Below are positions 54,589 to 63,495 of a stretch of 64,000 bases of DNA, in pieces; within the stretch, counting starts at the first letter, position 1, and every line of letters begins with the position of its first letter. The notes beneath the pieces were generated by a model, which had not been told where the DNA came from, ran no database searches, and saw only the letters and a list, made by a program, of their open reading frames with translations. This DNA comes from Brachionus manjavacas. Lineage: Eukaryota; Rotifera; Eurotatoria; Ploima; Brachionidae. Both the position numbers and the translations under genes were made by a program. The stretch lies in NCBI GenBank assembly GCA_019054805.1, contig JAHQIY010000031.1:62001-126000 (forward strand). The letters run 5' to 3'.

Positions 54589-54915
54589 TGTTGTAGTCCT
54601 TTAAATGACAACAACTACTTTCAACTTAAAGAAGAACTTTGTTTAGTCAGTTTTAACTTGAAATTGGATCAGTGTAAACTGAATCGAATTTCAAGTATAA
54701 AACACTGTGAAAACAGTTTGTATAAAAAATATTATTGTTATTATTATTATTTTTTTCTATATAATTTTTTCTGTAGTATTTTCTTTATATATTGTATTTC
54801 GGCTAGAAGTGGCCTTTTTCATTTATTTAAATAAATATAAAACAAAGAACAATTTCTTTTATTTCTTGTTAGGACCTAAGTAACATAGAGACATAAATTA
54901 TATAGGCTCGTAACA
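54589..54915 (+). repeat. 3' LTR of Ty3/gypsy-B, complete
   Basis: 327 bp, TGTTGTAGTCCTTTAAATGA .. GGCTCGTAACA. It contains GGCTAGAAGTGGCC, which recurs in slightly changed form in the solo-LTR-like tract at 60912. Confidence 0.95.
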
Positions 54916-54997
54916 TATTAACAGATATTAAAAAATGGGAAGTGATCATTCCCCGGTAATGTGCACTTTTGGATTCAACAAAGACTTCACACTAGAC
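54916..54997 (+). pseudogene. LINE endonuclease C-terminal fragment
   Basis: Immediately after the LTR the frame reads KMGSDHSPVMCTFGFNKDF. SDHSPV is the final catalytic motif (Asp-His) of APE-type LINE endonucleases. Together with 48250-48474 it marks the two ends of one domain; the middle part is gone. Confidence 0.7.
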
Positions 54998-56465
54998 ACT
55001 TTATCTTTTTTTTAAATTGATTTTATGTGTTTTTCTCTTAAATTAAAATTTAAGAATTAAAAAATTTTTGGTTTAGGTTTATGTGTTTTATCCTTTTTAT
55101 TCCATTGGATATATATATTTTTCTTTTATAAAATTTTTGATTTTGGTTTATGTGTTTTATCTTTTTTATTCAACTGATTATATGTTTTTTTCCCTGAAAT
55201 AAAATTATAATTTTACTTTATGTTTTTTTTTCTTTATATATGTTTTTTTATCTTTTTATTTGTTTCGTTCTACCTCTCCTATTATGTTTCAAGAAACTTG
55301 ATTTCTTTTTGGCTCATTATTGTTTCCATAAATTTTTAAGTTTAGACTATCACTCTCTTTTTTGTACCTAGAGAAGGCTAATGAATTATTTTTTTTTATT
55401 TATTTATTTATTTGTATATCTGTATCGAGCTAAGGCTCCTTCAGATTAAAAAAAAAAAAAAAAAAAAAACAAAAAAAACCAAAATAAAATAAAGTTTAAA
55501 ATAAGAAAAGAAATATATAAAAAAAAAAAAAGATAAAAAAAATAAAAAAAGTTAAAATAGAAGAAAATTAAAATTAGATATATTGATAAAGAGAATTATT
55601 ATTTTTTATTTATTTATTTATTTGTTTTCTGTACCGAGCTAAAGCTCCTTCAGAATAAATTAAAAATAAAATAAAAATAAAATTAAAGTTAATAAAATAA
55701 GATAAAAAAAAAAAGAATCAAAATAGAATAAATAAGCTAAAAAAAATTAAAGTTGAAAACTGATATCATCATTTTTTTTAAAGTTTTTTCTAAAATACCG
55801 AAAACAGAAACTATTATTAAAAAAGTTTATTGTCCAAAAAAAATATTGAATTGATCTTTTCGGTTTTGTAAGGCTTAATTAGAATTGAAAATTATTGAGT
55901 TTTTAAAAGAATCGGTGTTATTCTAGTCAAAAAGCCAAAAATCCGACACAGAACTCGCCTAATACAAAAAAAAGTGGAAGATGTTTTATTTGTACAAAAA
56001 CCGACAATAAAAGTTCCGGAACATGATCTCATTGTGAAGGATTTGTTTGCAAAAATTACTCGGAACAATAAAAACTGTTTTTTTTTTTTTGATAGTTTAT
56101 TTAATATATTTTCCTCAATGGCTTTGAGTAATTAAACTCCTTTCACCATTGTTAGAAGAATTTTTAAATATTGTTGGAATTTAAATAATTTAAAAACGAA
56201 CAAATTAAAAACTGAATAAAAATAGCTTTATTTTTTTTTTGGGTGAAAATTAACCCATCTCAGACGTTAACGTTATTTTTGATATCTTGGACTGAGAAGG
56301 GTTGAACAAGAAATACATAACTTCCTTTTATTAGTATACTTTAAAAAAAAAAAAATTTAGTCCGGACTTAGACTTTAATTTGATACTTTTAAACAACTCT
56401 GCCAATAATCTAATTTTTAACTCAACAGCTTTTTTGTTTTACTCTCAAGTTTTTTTATAAAGTTA
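54998..56465. other. Non-coding stretch with duplicated LINE-tail-like segment
   Basis: TTTATTTATTTATTTGT..TCTGTA.CGAGCTAA.GCTCCTTCAGA followed by A-rich sequence occurs at 55398-55470 and again at 55604-55665. Such a motif before poly-A looks like a LINE 3' end, here in two copies about 205 bp apart. 56345-56405 holds TTTAGTCCGGACTTAGACTT..TTTTAAACAACTCTGCC, related to tracts near 15430 and 38390. No gene. Confidence 0.5.
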
Positions 56466-57292
56466 CAGTGCTGCTACGATACCTTGAATTCACCATATTT
56501 TACGTAAATTATGGTAAATTCACGATATTTTACCATATTTACTGTAAAATATGGTAATCTAAAAAAGGGTATTTTTCGTAAAATAACGATAATTATTGTA
56601 AAATTCAGTGAAAAAATAAAATTCCAAAATTTCTCGAAAAAAACCGATTTTCATGAAAAAAAATTTTTTTTTGGATTTTTAAAAAAGGAAAAAAATTAAA
56701 AGTTGATTGAATTTTTTGACCAAAATTTACGTAAATTTCGGTAAATTTTTGTAAAAAAAAGCGAAAAATGGTAAAAAATCAACAAAAAAGGAAAAATGGA
56801 TTTTTTATTATTACATTCAATTTTTCTTTAAACAACCTATGAAAATTAATATTTAAATATTTAAGTGCTAACATATTAAATTATTTTATTATATACAGAA
56901 ACTATCAAAAATCATATAAATAGAGCTGTATAAAAAAAAAGATATACAATCAGAATTTAATGATTTGATCAGTCACCATTTCTTTCAATTTTCACGAACA
57001 TCAGCTTTTATTAATTTTTTACCATTTTTCGCCTTTTTTACAAAAATTTACCGAAATTTTGGTCAAAAAATTCAAACAAATTTTAATTTTTTTCCTTTTT
57101 TAAAAATTCAAAAAAAATTCTTTTCATGAAAATCGGTTTTTTTCGAGAAATTTTGGAATTTTTTTTTCACTGAATTTTACAATAATTATCGGTAATTTAC
57201 GATAATTATCGCTATTTTACGAAAAATACCCTTTTTTAGATTACCATAATTTACGTAAAATATGGTGAATTCAAGGTATCGTAGCAGCGCTG
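56466..57292. mobile_element. Tc1/mariner-type MITE with long inverted arms
   Basis: Ends CAGTGCTGCTACGATACCTT and (inverted) CAGCGCTGCTACGATACCTT, both next to TA (56464-56465 and 57293-57294). The arms are each about 320 bp, including TTTTACGTAAATTATGG, CAAAATTTCTCGAAAAAAAC and ACCATTTTTCGC blocks, around a spacer of roughly 190 bp. End type and ACGTAAATT words resemble the 39222-48168 element, so it may use a related transposase. No coding capacity. Confidence 0.85.
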
Positions 57293-57595
57293 TATCTCAT
57301 CTATTTTATTATAAGATCCATTCTGGGTGGCCTTAGGATTTCCTCAAGATGTTAGTATAAAAATAATAAAAAAAATTAGCAAAAAAAGTCATCTGCATCA
57401 CATAAATAAAAATAAAATCTAAATTAAAAAACCAAATAAATAAAAAAATTTATTTAATCAAAGAAATCGCATAAACAAAAAGTAATTTAAATTAAGAAAA
57501 AAAAAAGGGAACAAGAAAAGAAAATTTTTTTTAATAAAAAAAAAAGCTAAAAAAATTCGATTCATGGAATTATTTCTTTTGCTCAATTAAACCTT
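57293..57595. other. Non-coding AT-rich stretch, probable kinase 3' region
   Basis: A-rich DNA downstream of the minus-strand kinase gene. No separate feature. Confidence 0.5.
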
Positions 57596-59509
57596 CTAAA
57601 AATCCAAATCTAAATTGTACAAATCCTTGACAATGGCTCTGATCTCGTTGACCACTTGGCTAAAACTGGGCCTGTGGGTCTTGGACTGCTGCCAGCACTT
57701 GAGCATCAAATTGTACAGCTCGAAGGGACAGTGGGGCGGCTTGGGCAGCCGATCGCCGTTCTCCAGCTTGACGAGCAGGCAGCCGATGTCGACGCCCTGG
57801 TACGGCCGGCCGCCGTAGCTAGTCGCCTCCCAGCACGTCACCCCGAACGACCACACGTCCGACTTCTCGTCGAACTTGCCCGTGTGGATGGCGTCCGGCG
57901 GGTACCACTTCAGCGGCCACTTTCCCTGCGAATGAGTCTCATAGTACTTGTTCTCGTTCATGCGGCGCGACATACCAAAGTCGCTCACCTTTGCCAGCTC
58001 CTCGCTCACCAACAGCACATTGCGTGCCGCCAAGTCCCTGTGCACCAAATTTTTAGATGACAAATACTGCATGGCGCACGCCACCTGATAGCACAGCCTC
58101 ACTATCTTCACAATGCTCATGTCTTTGTGTGCCCGCAAGTACTTGTGCAGCGGGCCCAGCTTGGCCAGCTCGAGCACAATCATCAACGTGCCGTTCTTGT
58201 GAAAACACATGCCGATGAATTTGACCACAAAAGGGTTGTTCAACGAGCGCATCAGGTCGGCCTCCTTGCCGATCTCGTCCTTGCTCTCCTCGGTCTCGTA
58301 GTTGAGCTGCTTGATGGCCACGGGCGTCTCGGCGTGCTTTGACTTGAGGGCGCCGCGGAACACCGAGCCGAAGCAGCCCGAGCCCAGCTTGTCATAGAAC
58401 ACCAAGTCCTTTATGTCGATGGTGTTCGTGGGCAAGAAGTCGTAGTCGTAGTTTTCTTCGTCTTTGAAAAAGTTTCTCTTCTCCTCGGGCACGTTGTCCA
58501 AGTTGGTCACATTGTTGGGGTTGTGCGGCTCGTCGTCCACATACGCCACGCCGTTGTTGCTCGTGTGGTGGCGCGCTTCCACCACCATTTCGTAGTTGCG
58601 GAACGAGTTGTACACGTTGTTGGTGCTGTTCATGTGCGAGTTTTTGCCCAGACTGGGACTTAGTCTTATTTGGGGAATGAGCGGACTGGAGAGGGCGACG
58701 GCCAGGCCGTCCGAGCACCGGTGGTAGTAGTCGACGAGCTGTGTGATCGAGTCGAACTCGGGACCGCCCTCAATGCAGTACTTGTCCCACTCGGTGCTCT
58801 TTATCTGATAGTGTTTTATTTCGTTGTTGTAGCAGAGGCTTATTTTGAATTCATGTCTACTCGGGTCATTTTTGGACTTGGTTGAGCGGACCAAAAATTT
58901 TCCGTCGTCGAGTCCGGACTTGTGCAGCAGGTTGTTTGCCGAGCGCCTGTCCAGATCAACATGAAACCATTTCTGGGACAAGTGCAGAGTTTTGAGCACG
59001 ATGCGCTCGTATTTGTACCTGTAGCGTTTGCGCGCATTGTTCACCTCGACCTTGAACTGGCTTTCGGTGAGCTGAAGCCTGTGCGCCTGCTTGTACTTGC
59101 TCATTTGGCGGCTGATCTCGTCCTCGACCAGATTGTAGAATTCGGCATCTATTATGAACAAGTAGTTGATGGGAAGAATGTTGGCAGGCCGGTTGCACGC
59201 GATGCTCGGCTTGGTGATCAGCCCATCGAGCTCGAGCTTGTGGTACTCGATGAGCTCGACGGGTCCGACAAACTTGCGGCCCTTGTCTATTTTGACAGTG
59301 CCGTCCTCTTGCCGCTCTATCTTGTAGTGGTTGATTTTTGCCTCGAAGCAAATCGAGAGTGTGTACGAGCCGGCCTCGAACAACTGCTCGCGCAGCAGAT
59401 ACAGTCCGTTCGGAGAGCCGCGCTCGTCCAGTATTTTGTTGGCCTCTTCGCGGTTTATGCGGCCGTAAAAATAAGCAACGTCACTTGGTGATGTGTACGC
59501 GTTTGTCAT
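57596..59509 (-). CDS. Syk/ZAP-70-family non-receptor tyrosine kinase
   Basis: 637 codons without intron, close to the family's usual length. Two SH2 domains lead: YFYGRINREEANKIL..LYLLREQ near residues 13-105, and WFHVDLDRRSANNLL..GKFLVRST near 180-280. A linker follows with tyrosines in acidic settings (VAYVDDE, EENYDYDF), then the kinase domain from about 370: glycine loop GSGCFGSV, VAIK lysine, LELAKLGPLHKYL, catalytic HRDLAARN, DFG, and activation loop KYYETHSQGKWPLKWYPPDAI with the paired tyrosines typical of Syk. No ankyrin repeats lie between the SH2 domains, so it is Syk/ZAP-70-like rather than Shark-like. Such kinases bind doubly phosphorylated ITAMs under the plasma membrane and relay receptor signals. 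All catalytic residues are present. G+C is above half by eye, far above the surroundings. Confidence 0.97.
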   Translation of the reverse strand: MTNAYTSPSDVAYFYGRINREEANKILDERGSPNGLYLLREQLFEAGSYTLSICFEAKINHYKIERQEDGTVKIDKGRKFVGPVELIEYHKLELDGLITKPSIACNRPANILPINYLFIIDAEFYNLVEDEISRQMSKYKQAHRLQLTESQFKVEVNNARKRYRYKYERIVLKTLHLSQKWFHVDLDRRSANNLLHKSGLDDGKFLVRSTKSKNDPSRHEFKISLCYNNEIKHYQIKSTEWDKYCIEGGPEFDSITQLVDYYHRCSDGLAVALSSPLIPQIRLSPSLGKNSHMNSTNNVYNSFRNYEMVVEARHHTSNNGVAYVDDEPHNPNNVTNLDNVPEEKRNFFKDEENYDYDFLPTNTIDIKDLVFYDKLGSGCFGSVFRGALKSKHAETPVAIKQLNYETEESKDEIGKEADLMRSLNNPFVVKFIGMCFHKNGTLMIVLELAKLGPLHKYLRAHKDMSIVKIVRLCYQVACAMQYLSSKNLVHRDLAARNVLLVSEELAKVSDFGMSRRMNENKYYETHSQGKWPLKWYPPDAIHTGKFDEKSDVWSFGVTCWEATSYGGRPYQGVDIGCLLVKLENGDRLPKPPHCPFELYNLMLKCWQQSKTHRPSFSQVVNEIRAIVKDLYNLDLDF

Positions 59510-60911
59510 AATAATTATAATAGCTTATTCTGAGTGTGCTAGGTTTAGAGAATTTTTTTCAAGTCAATACATTTTTTTAGGAGCTGTTTTTATTTAAGAA
59601 GAAATTTTTTTTTAAACAAACTTTATTGCATTTCTATGAAAAAGAGAGAGAGAGAGAAAATTATTTATGATTATGAGAGGGATTTAGGTTTAGAAAAGCT
59701 TTCGGTACACACTCACACGGCGTTAGATCTCGCTTATGGTTACCGAAATTAGCATAAGGAAAAAGAACACAGCGGCTAGTTGTCATCTATTTGTTGACTG
59801 ACTCGATCATAATTTGTTGTCTCGTTTTGTTGCCATTTGTGCAAAGAAGTTAGTTGCGCGCGGGCAGGGATTAAGACAATTAAGAGCCGGCCCGCTCTCT
59901 ACTCAAAGGCCAATCTAATTCTAGCCCTTTCTATGTGTCTCTTACGCAATCTATTTAGATTAAAACAAAGCACTTTGAGCAAGCACGTTTCAGTCGACTG
60001 CATGATGGGGCAAGTTTTGTTCTTCTATTTCAAGCTAGTTCAGACATGATCAAAAACTTTGCAATGAACACTAAAAATCGTGAAATTTTACAATTAGCTT
60101 TATGTGGTGATATTTGGATTGCTTTTGGATTAATCCTCTCCTATGAGACTTACTATTCTTTTATTTGATTGCTAATAAATTTTTTAAAAATTTTGTCTTT
60201 TTTTGGGTCCTACTAAAACACTGACCCCAATTTTTTTGCAAAAAAAAAATTTTTTTAAAGTTAAAAAAATAGTGAGATGGTCTAATCGGATGACCTTTTT
60301 TAAAATAATTTAAATTTTAGCAAACTAAGGTGAGAAAATTTAAAATCTGATTTTGACTCACCCGTAACGACCAATCGGTCATTTTTAAAATTTTATTTTC
60401 AAAAAGAATAAAAAGTTAATTTCATCAATAAATTTTTTTCATATAGATTTAACTACTTTACAATTAATTTTTACAAATTTTTAAAAATAAAATTTTGAAT
60501 AAACGAAACTAAAATTTAATTTTTGATAGATTATTCCAATTTAGAAAAAAACAAAAACATTGACAAAACCCGAGAACAAGAATATTTCGCATGATAGACT
60601 ACACTGTATCCAGTCACTAACTGACTCTACCCAGTTTTCAATTCAATTGAAAAACTATTATGATAAATTAATTATTAAAGTTTTTTTTTAAATTTTTTTT
60701 CTATAAATTTTTTATGATATAGATACAAATAAAAAAATAAATAAAATAATTATTCAAAAGTTTAAAATGAATTTTCAATATTTTTTTCAAATTTCTAAAT
60801 AAAAATTAAACTCATTCAAGATTTACTTAGTACTTGAATTCAGTAATGAAGATTTGAAATTAAACAAGAATGGAATATATTTGCAGGAAATAATTTCTCA
60901 AAAAAAATTTA
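59510..60911. other. Upstream region of the kinase gene
   Basis: A GA microsatellite lies at 59646-59660. A patch at about 59690-60010 is much less AT-rich than its surroundings (GGCGTTAGATCTCGC, GCGCGCGGGCAGGG, GAGCCGGCCCGC) and could hold the promoter or a 5' exon of the minus-strand kinase. The ORF at 59837-60049 has no motif. From 60060 to 60911 the DNA is AT-rich and empty. Confidence 0.45.
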
Positions 60912-61190
60912 TGTTGTAGTTCTCTAAATAACTACAACACCAAATCTAGTCAACTTTCAAGTCTATAGTTTCACAGTGCAATACTGTGATCTAATATGCT
61001 TAGCAAGTCGCTAGTATTTAACACTGTGTAAATATTAAACAGAATATATATTTTTTCATTCTATTAGTATTTTAATTATATTTTTTATTTTATTATTTTT
61101 TAGGCTAAAAGTGGCCATTTATTAATAAAGTTGTCACTTTTATTTCATTTATTTTCTTTATTATTTGTGTTTTAGACGCTAGCCGGGAAA
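60912..61190 (+). repeat. Solo-LTR-like tract related to Ty3/gypsy-B
   Basis: Begins TGTTGTAGTTCTCTAAATAA, close to the LTR-B start TGTTGTAGTCCTTTAAATGA. It later has TTAGGCTAAAAGTGGCCATT where LTR-B has TTCGGCTAGAAGTGGCCTTT, followed by similar TTTTATTTCATTT sequence. Length fits an LTR. The right border and target duplication are unclear. Probably a diverged solo LTR of a related family. Confidence 0.5.
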
Positions 61191-61304
61191 CTATCAAATA
61201 ATCGTATTTCCAAACATTAGATAAATCAAACAATAGTTAGTTAAAATAATAGTTAATTCAAATAAGTGTAAATGAAATAATTGTCAATCAAATCAAAAAA
61301 AAAA

Positions 61305-62660
61305 TTATCTAATAATAGATACCATATTATCAATGAAATCTAATATTTTGTTTGAATCATAGTTTTTACACATAAACTTAATGCGGTTATTTTTTTCTAA
61401 TTCCTTTCTTTGTTTTGGATATGTATCACCTGACTCAATTTGATCGATAATTACATCTGTAAAATTTTGCTCTAGTCTAACTTGATTAACTAACTTGTTT
61501 ACAGTAGAATGTTTCTTTTTTTTTAATGAAACAAGATTAAATGTCTCAAAGTGAGTAATCGGGTCTTGTCCAATATGTGATCACTTGATCACAAAAAATG
61601 TGATCATTTTAATAATGCTGGTTTTGTGAACAAGACTGATCACCAAATCGATGATCACACAATATGTGATCAAATAATTGATCACGAGAATTTTAACACC
61701 GATCACTAAAAAAATTTTACTGATCACGCTTGAATAAATTTCATCTGGATAATCTCATACCAAAAATATGAATAAAATGGCAATCTTTATAATAAATACT
61801 AATCATTAAAATATAAAATTTTCCCATTAGCTTTTCTTGATAAAAAGATGTCACATTTATGTAAATATAAATTATTATTATTTTTTCAAAAAATTACGCA
61901 AAATTTGGCGATGTTAAAAAAAAGGAAAATAAAATAAAAAGTGTTTCAGTTTTGAAATCTTTTCTATATAATCATTCTTACGCTCACCAAGCTTAAAATT
62001 TGTAATATATAAAATGAATTAATGTCTCGAATCAAATAATAAAAAATGAATTTTGAAAGTGAAGATTTAAAACTTTTTGAGAAAATAGCCAAGATTTGCT
62101 TAAACAAAAACGATCAGAAATGCGCTTAATGGCAAAAAATTTGGTATCAAACTCTATATCGCTAAAAAACACAGTTAAAATTCAAGTTAATTTTTTTCTT
62201 TAAAAAACTTTAAATGAATCTTTGATCACATAAATAAAAACACTGATCACAAAAGTTTTTCCCTTAGTTTTTATTTTTTTTTTGATCACATGCTGTGTGA
62301 TCATCGATTTGGTGATCAGTCTTGTTCACAAAACCAGCATTATTAAAATGATCACATTTTTTGTGATCAAGTAATCACATATTGGACAAGACCCGAGTAA
62401 TCATTGGCTTGAATGATTGAGGACATGTACTTTTGATAAGTTCAAATGCAGTGAAAATATCATTTAAAGGAACAAAAGGTAGTACTTTAAGTCTTTGATA
62501 GCTTAAGTAAACAGCAATATTGTAATTTTCGTTTATAGTCAAGCCGTAATCTTGCATTTGTTTCCATAAATTTTTAGCTAAATGAAACCAACAACCTAAA
62601 ATTAAACAATCTGGAAAATTAAGCTCTAAAGCATTAATAATAGCCACCAGATCCTAATAG
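61305..62660 (-). pseudogene. MULE-like transposase relic split by a MITE
   Basis: The right part (62395-62660) reads AIINALELNFPDCLILGCWF, HLAKNLWKQMQDYGL and on to SFKPMIT. The left part (61305-61560) reads HFETFNLVSLKKKKHSTVNK, QNFTDVIIDQIESGD and ends at a stop at 61305. GC.FHL..N.W is the conserved block after the second Asp in MULE transposases. If the MITE and one duplication copy are removed, the two parts join in one frame. The catalytic 5' part is absent beyond 62660, and no SWIM finger is seen. Related to, but not the same subfamily as, the relic at 1096-3415. Confidence 0.75.
61561..62394. mobile_element. TGATCA-rich MITE with 114-bp arms and 8-bp duplication GAGTAATC
   Basis: Begins GGGTCTTGTCCAATATGTGA and ends with its inverse. 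The arms 61561-61674 and 62281-62394 are near-identical inverted copies. GAGTAATC lies at 61553-61560 and 62395-62402. Each arm contains five or more palindromic TGATCA/GTGATCAC sites. An 8-bp duplication fits hAT, P or Merlin types; the GG start would favour Merlin, but this is uncertain. No intact ORF inside. Confidence 0.9.
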
Positions 62661-63491
62661 ATCCGGACAAACACATATCAAACAAAAAAAAGGGTTTTTT
62701 TATTACGTAATCTCTATTATATAATTATTTTAAAAAAAATAAAGAAATTTAATGTTAATGAGGAAAGAAAAACAATAATAATAAGTTGTCACCCAGTTTA
62801 CACATAGAATAGTATCCCCATCTTACATTAGATCATTTAGTTTGAATATTAGATATATTTTGTTCTATTAATTTTACCAAAAGTCTATGTCTTAGATTTT
62901 TATATAATGTGAAAATATGATAAACTTAAATGAGGCGAAATTTTTATTTTATTTTGCAATCTTTTGCCTCTATTTTCTTATTTTCGTAAAGGCAAGCTAC
63001 GATGATTAAATTAATTAATTTAATAAATATCAAATATTACAATTATAAATTGAATTTTCTCAATTATTAAGAAATCATTTTAAATTCTAGAAAACTAGAC
63101 TTCCAGCAGAAAAACTAAGCACATTTTTATAAACCTCGTTAAATTCTCTTTAAGGAAAATGGAGATTAGTTGTATGTCAGTCAAATAAAATTGAAGGTCA
63201 GTAACGGGTAAGATCTTTAAAAAAATAAAAATTTTGGAGAAAAAAACTAAATGTTATATTAAAACTTTAAAAAATATTTTTGCTTTAAAAAAATGGGGGT
63301 CAGGAAATCTAAAAAAAATCAAAAAAAAAATCAATAGATCTTAAAAATAGTTAAAAAAAATTTGTCTTTTTAAAAATTATACATTAAAGTTGATGCAGAC
63401 TAAAAGAATATTGAGTATGAAAAAAAATAAGTAGAATAAAAATTTCGGCTGAAATTTTTCACAGCTCCTTTTATCTATTTTTTGAACATTA
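62661..63491. other. Non-coding AT-rich stretch
   Basis: Nothing recognised. Confidence 0.5.
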
Positions 63492-63495
63492 TTAA

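Larger units (their letters stand above)
48475..54915 (+). mobile_element. Ty3/gypsy LTR retrotransposon B with an extra RRM-like ORF
   Basis: The 3' LTR is complete (54589-54915, TG..CA). The 5' LTR (48475-48729) lacks its first 72 bp; the shared 255 bp differ at one base that I could see. A primer site and a polypurine tract are present. Pol order is protease, RT, RNase H, integrase. Gag is mostly missing, pol has stops and frame changes, but the ORF between pol and the 3' LTR is intact. The element sits inside a LINE endonuclease gene. Confidence 0.9.

Noticed and set aside
57615-59491. Several long ORFs antisense or out of frame to the kinase gene
   Set aside because: GC-rich coding DNA has few stops in other frames; none of these shows a domain, while the minus-strand kinase frame is complete.
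59837-60049. Plus-strand ORF of 70 codons upstream of the kinase
   Set aside because: No motif, and it lies in a less AT-rich patch that more likely holds promoter or 5' exon sequence.
60060-60911. Additional gene between kinase and solo LTR
   Set aside because: All frames are closed at short intervals and no element end is recognisable.
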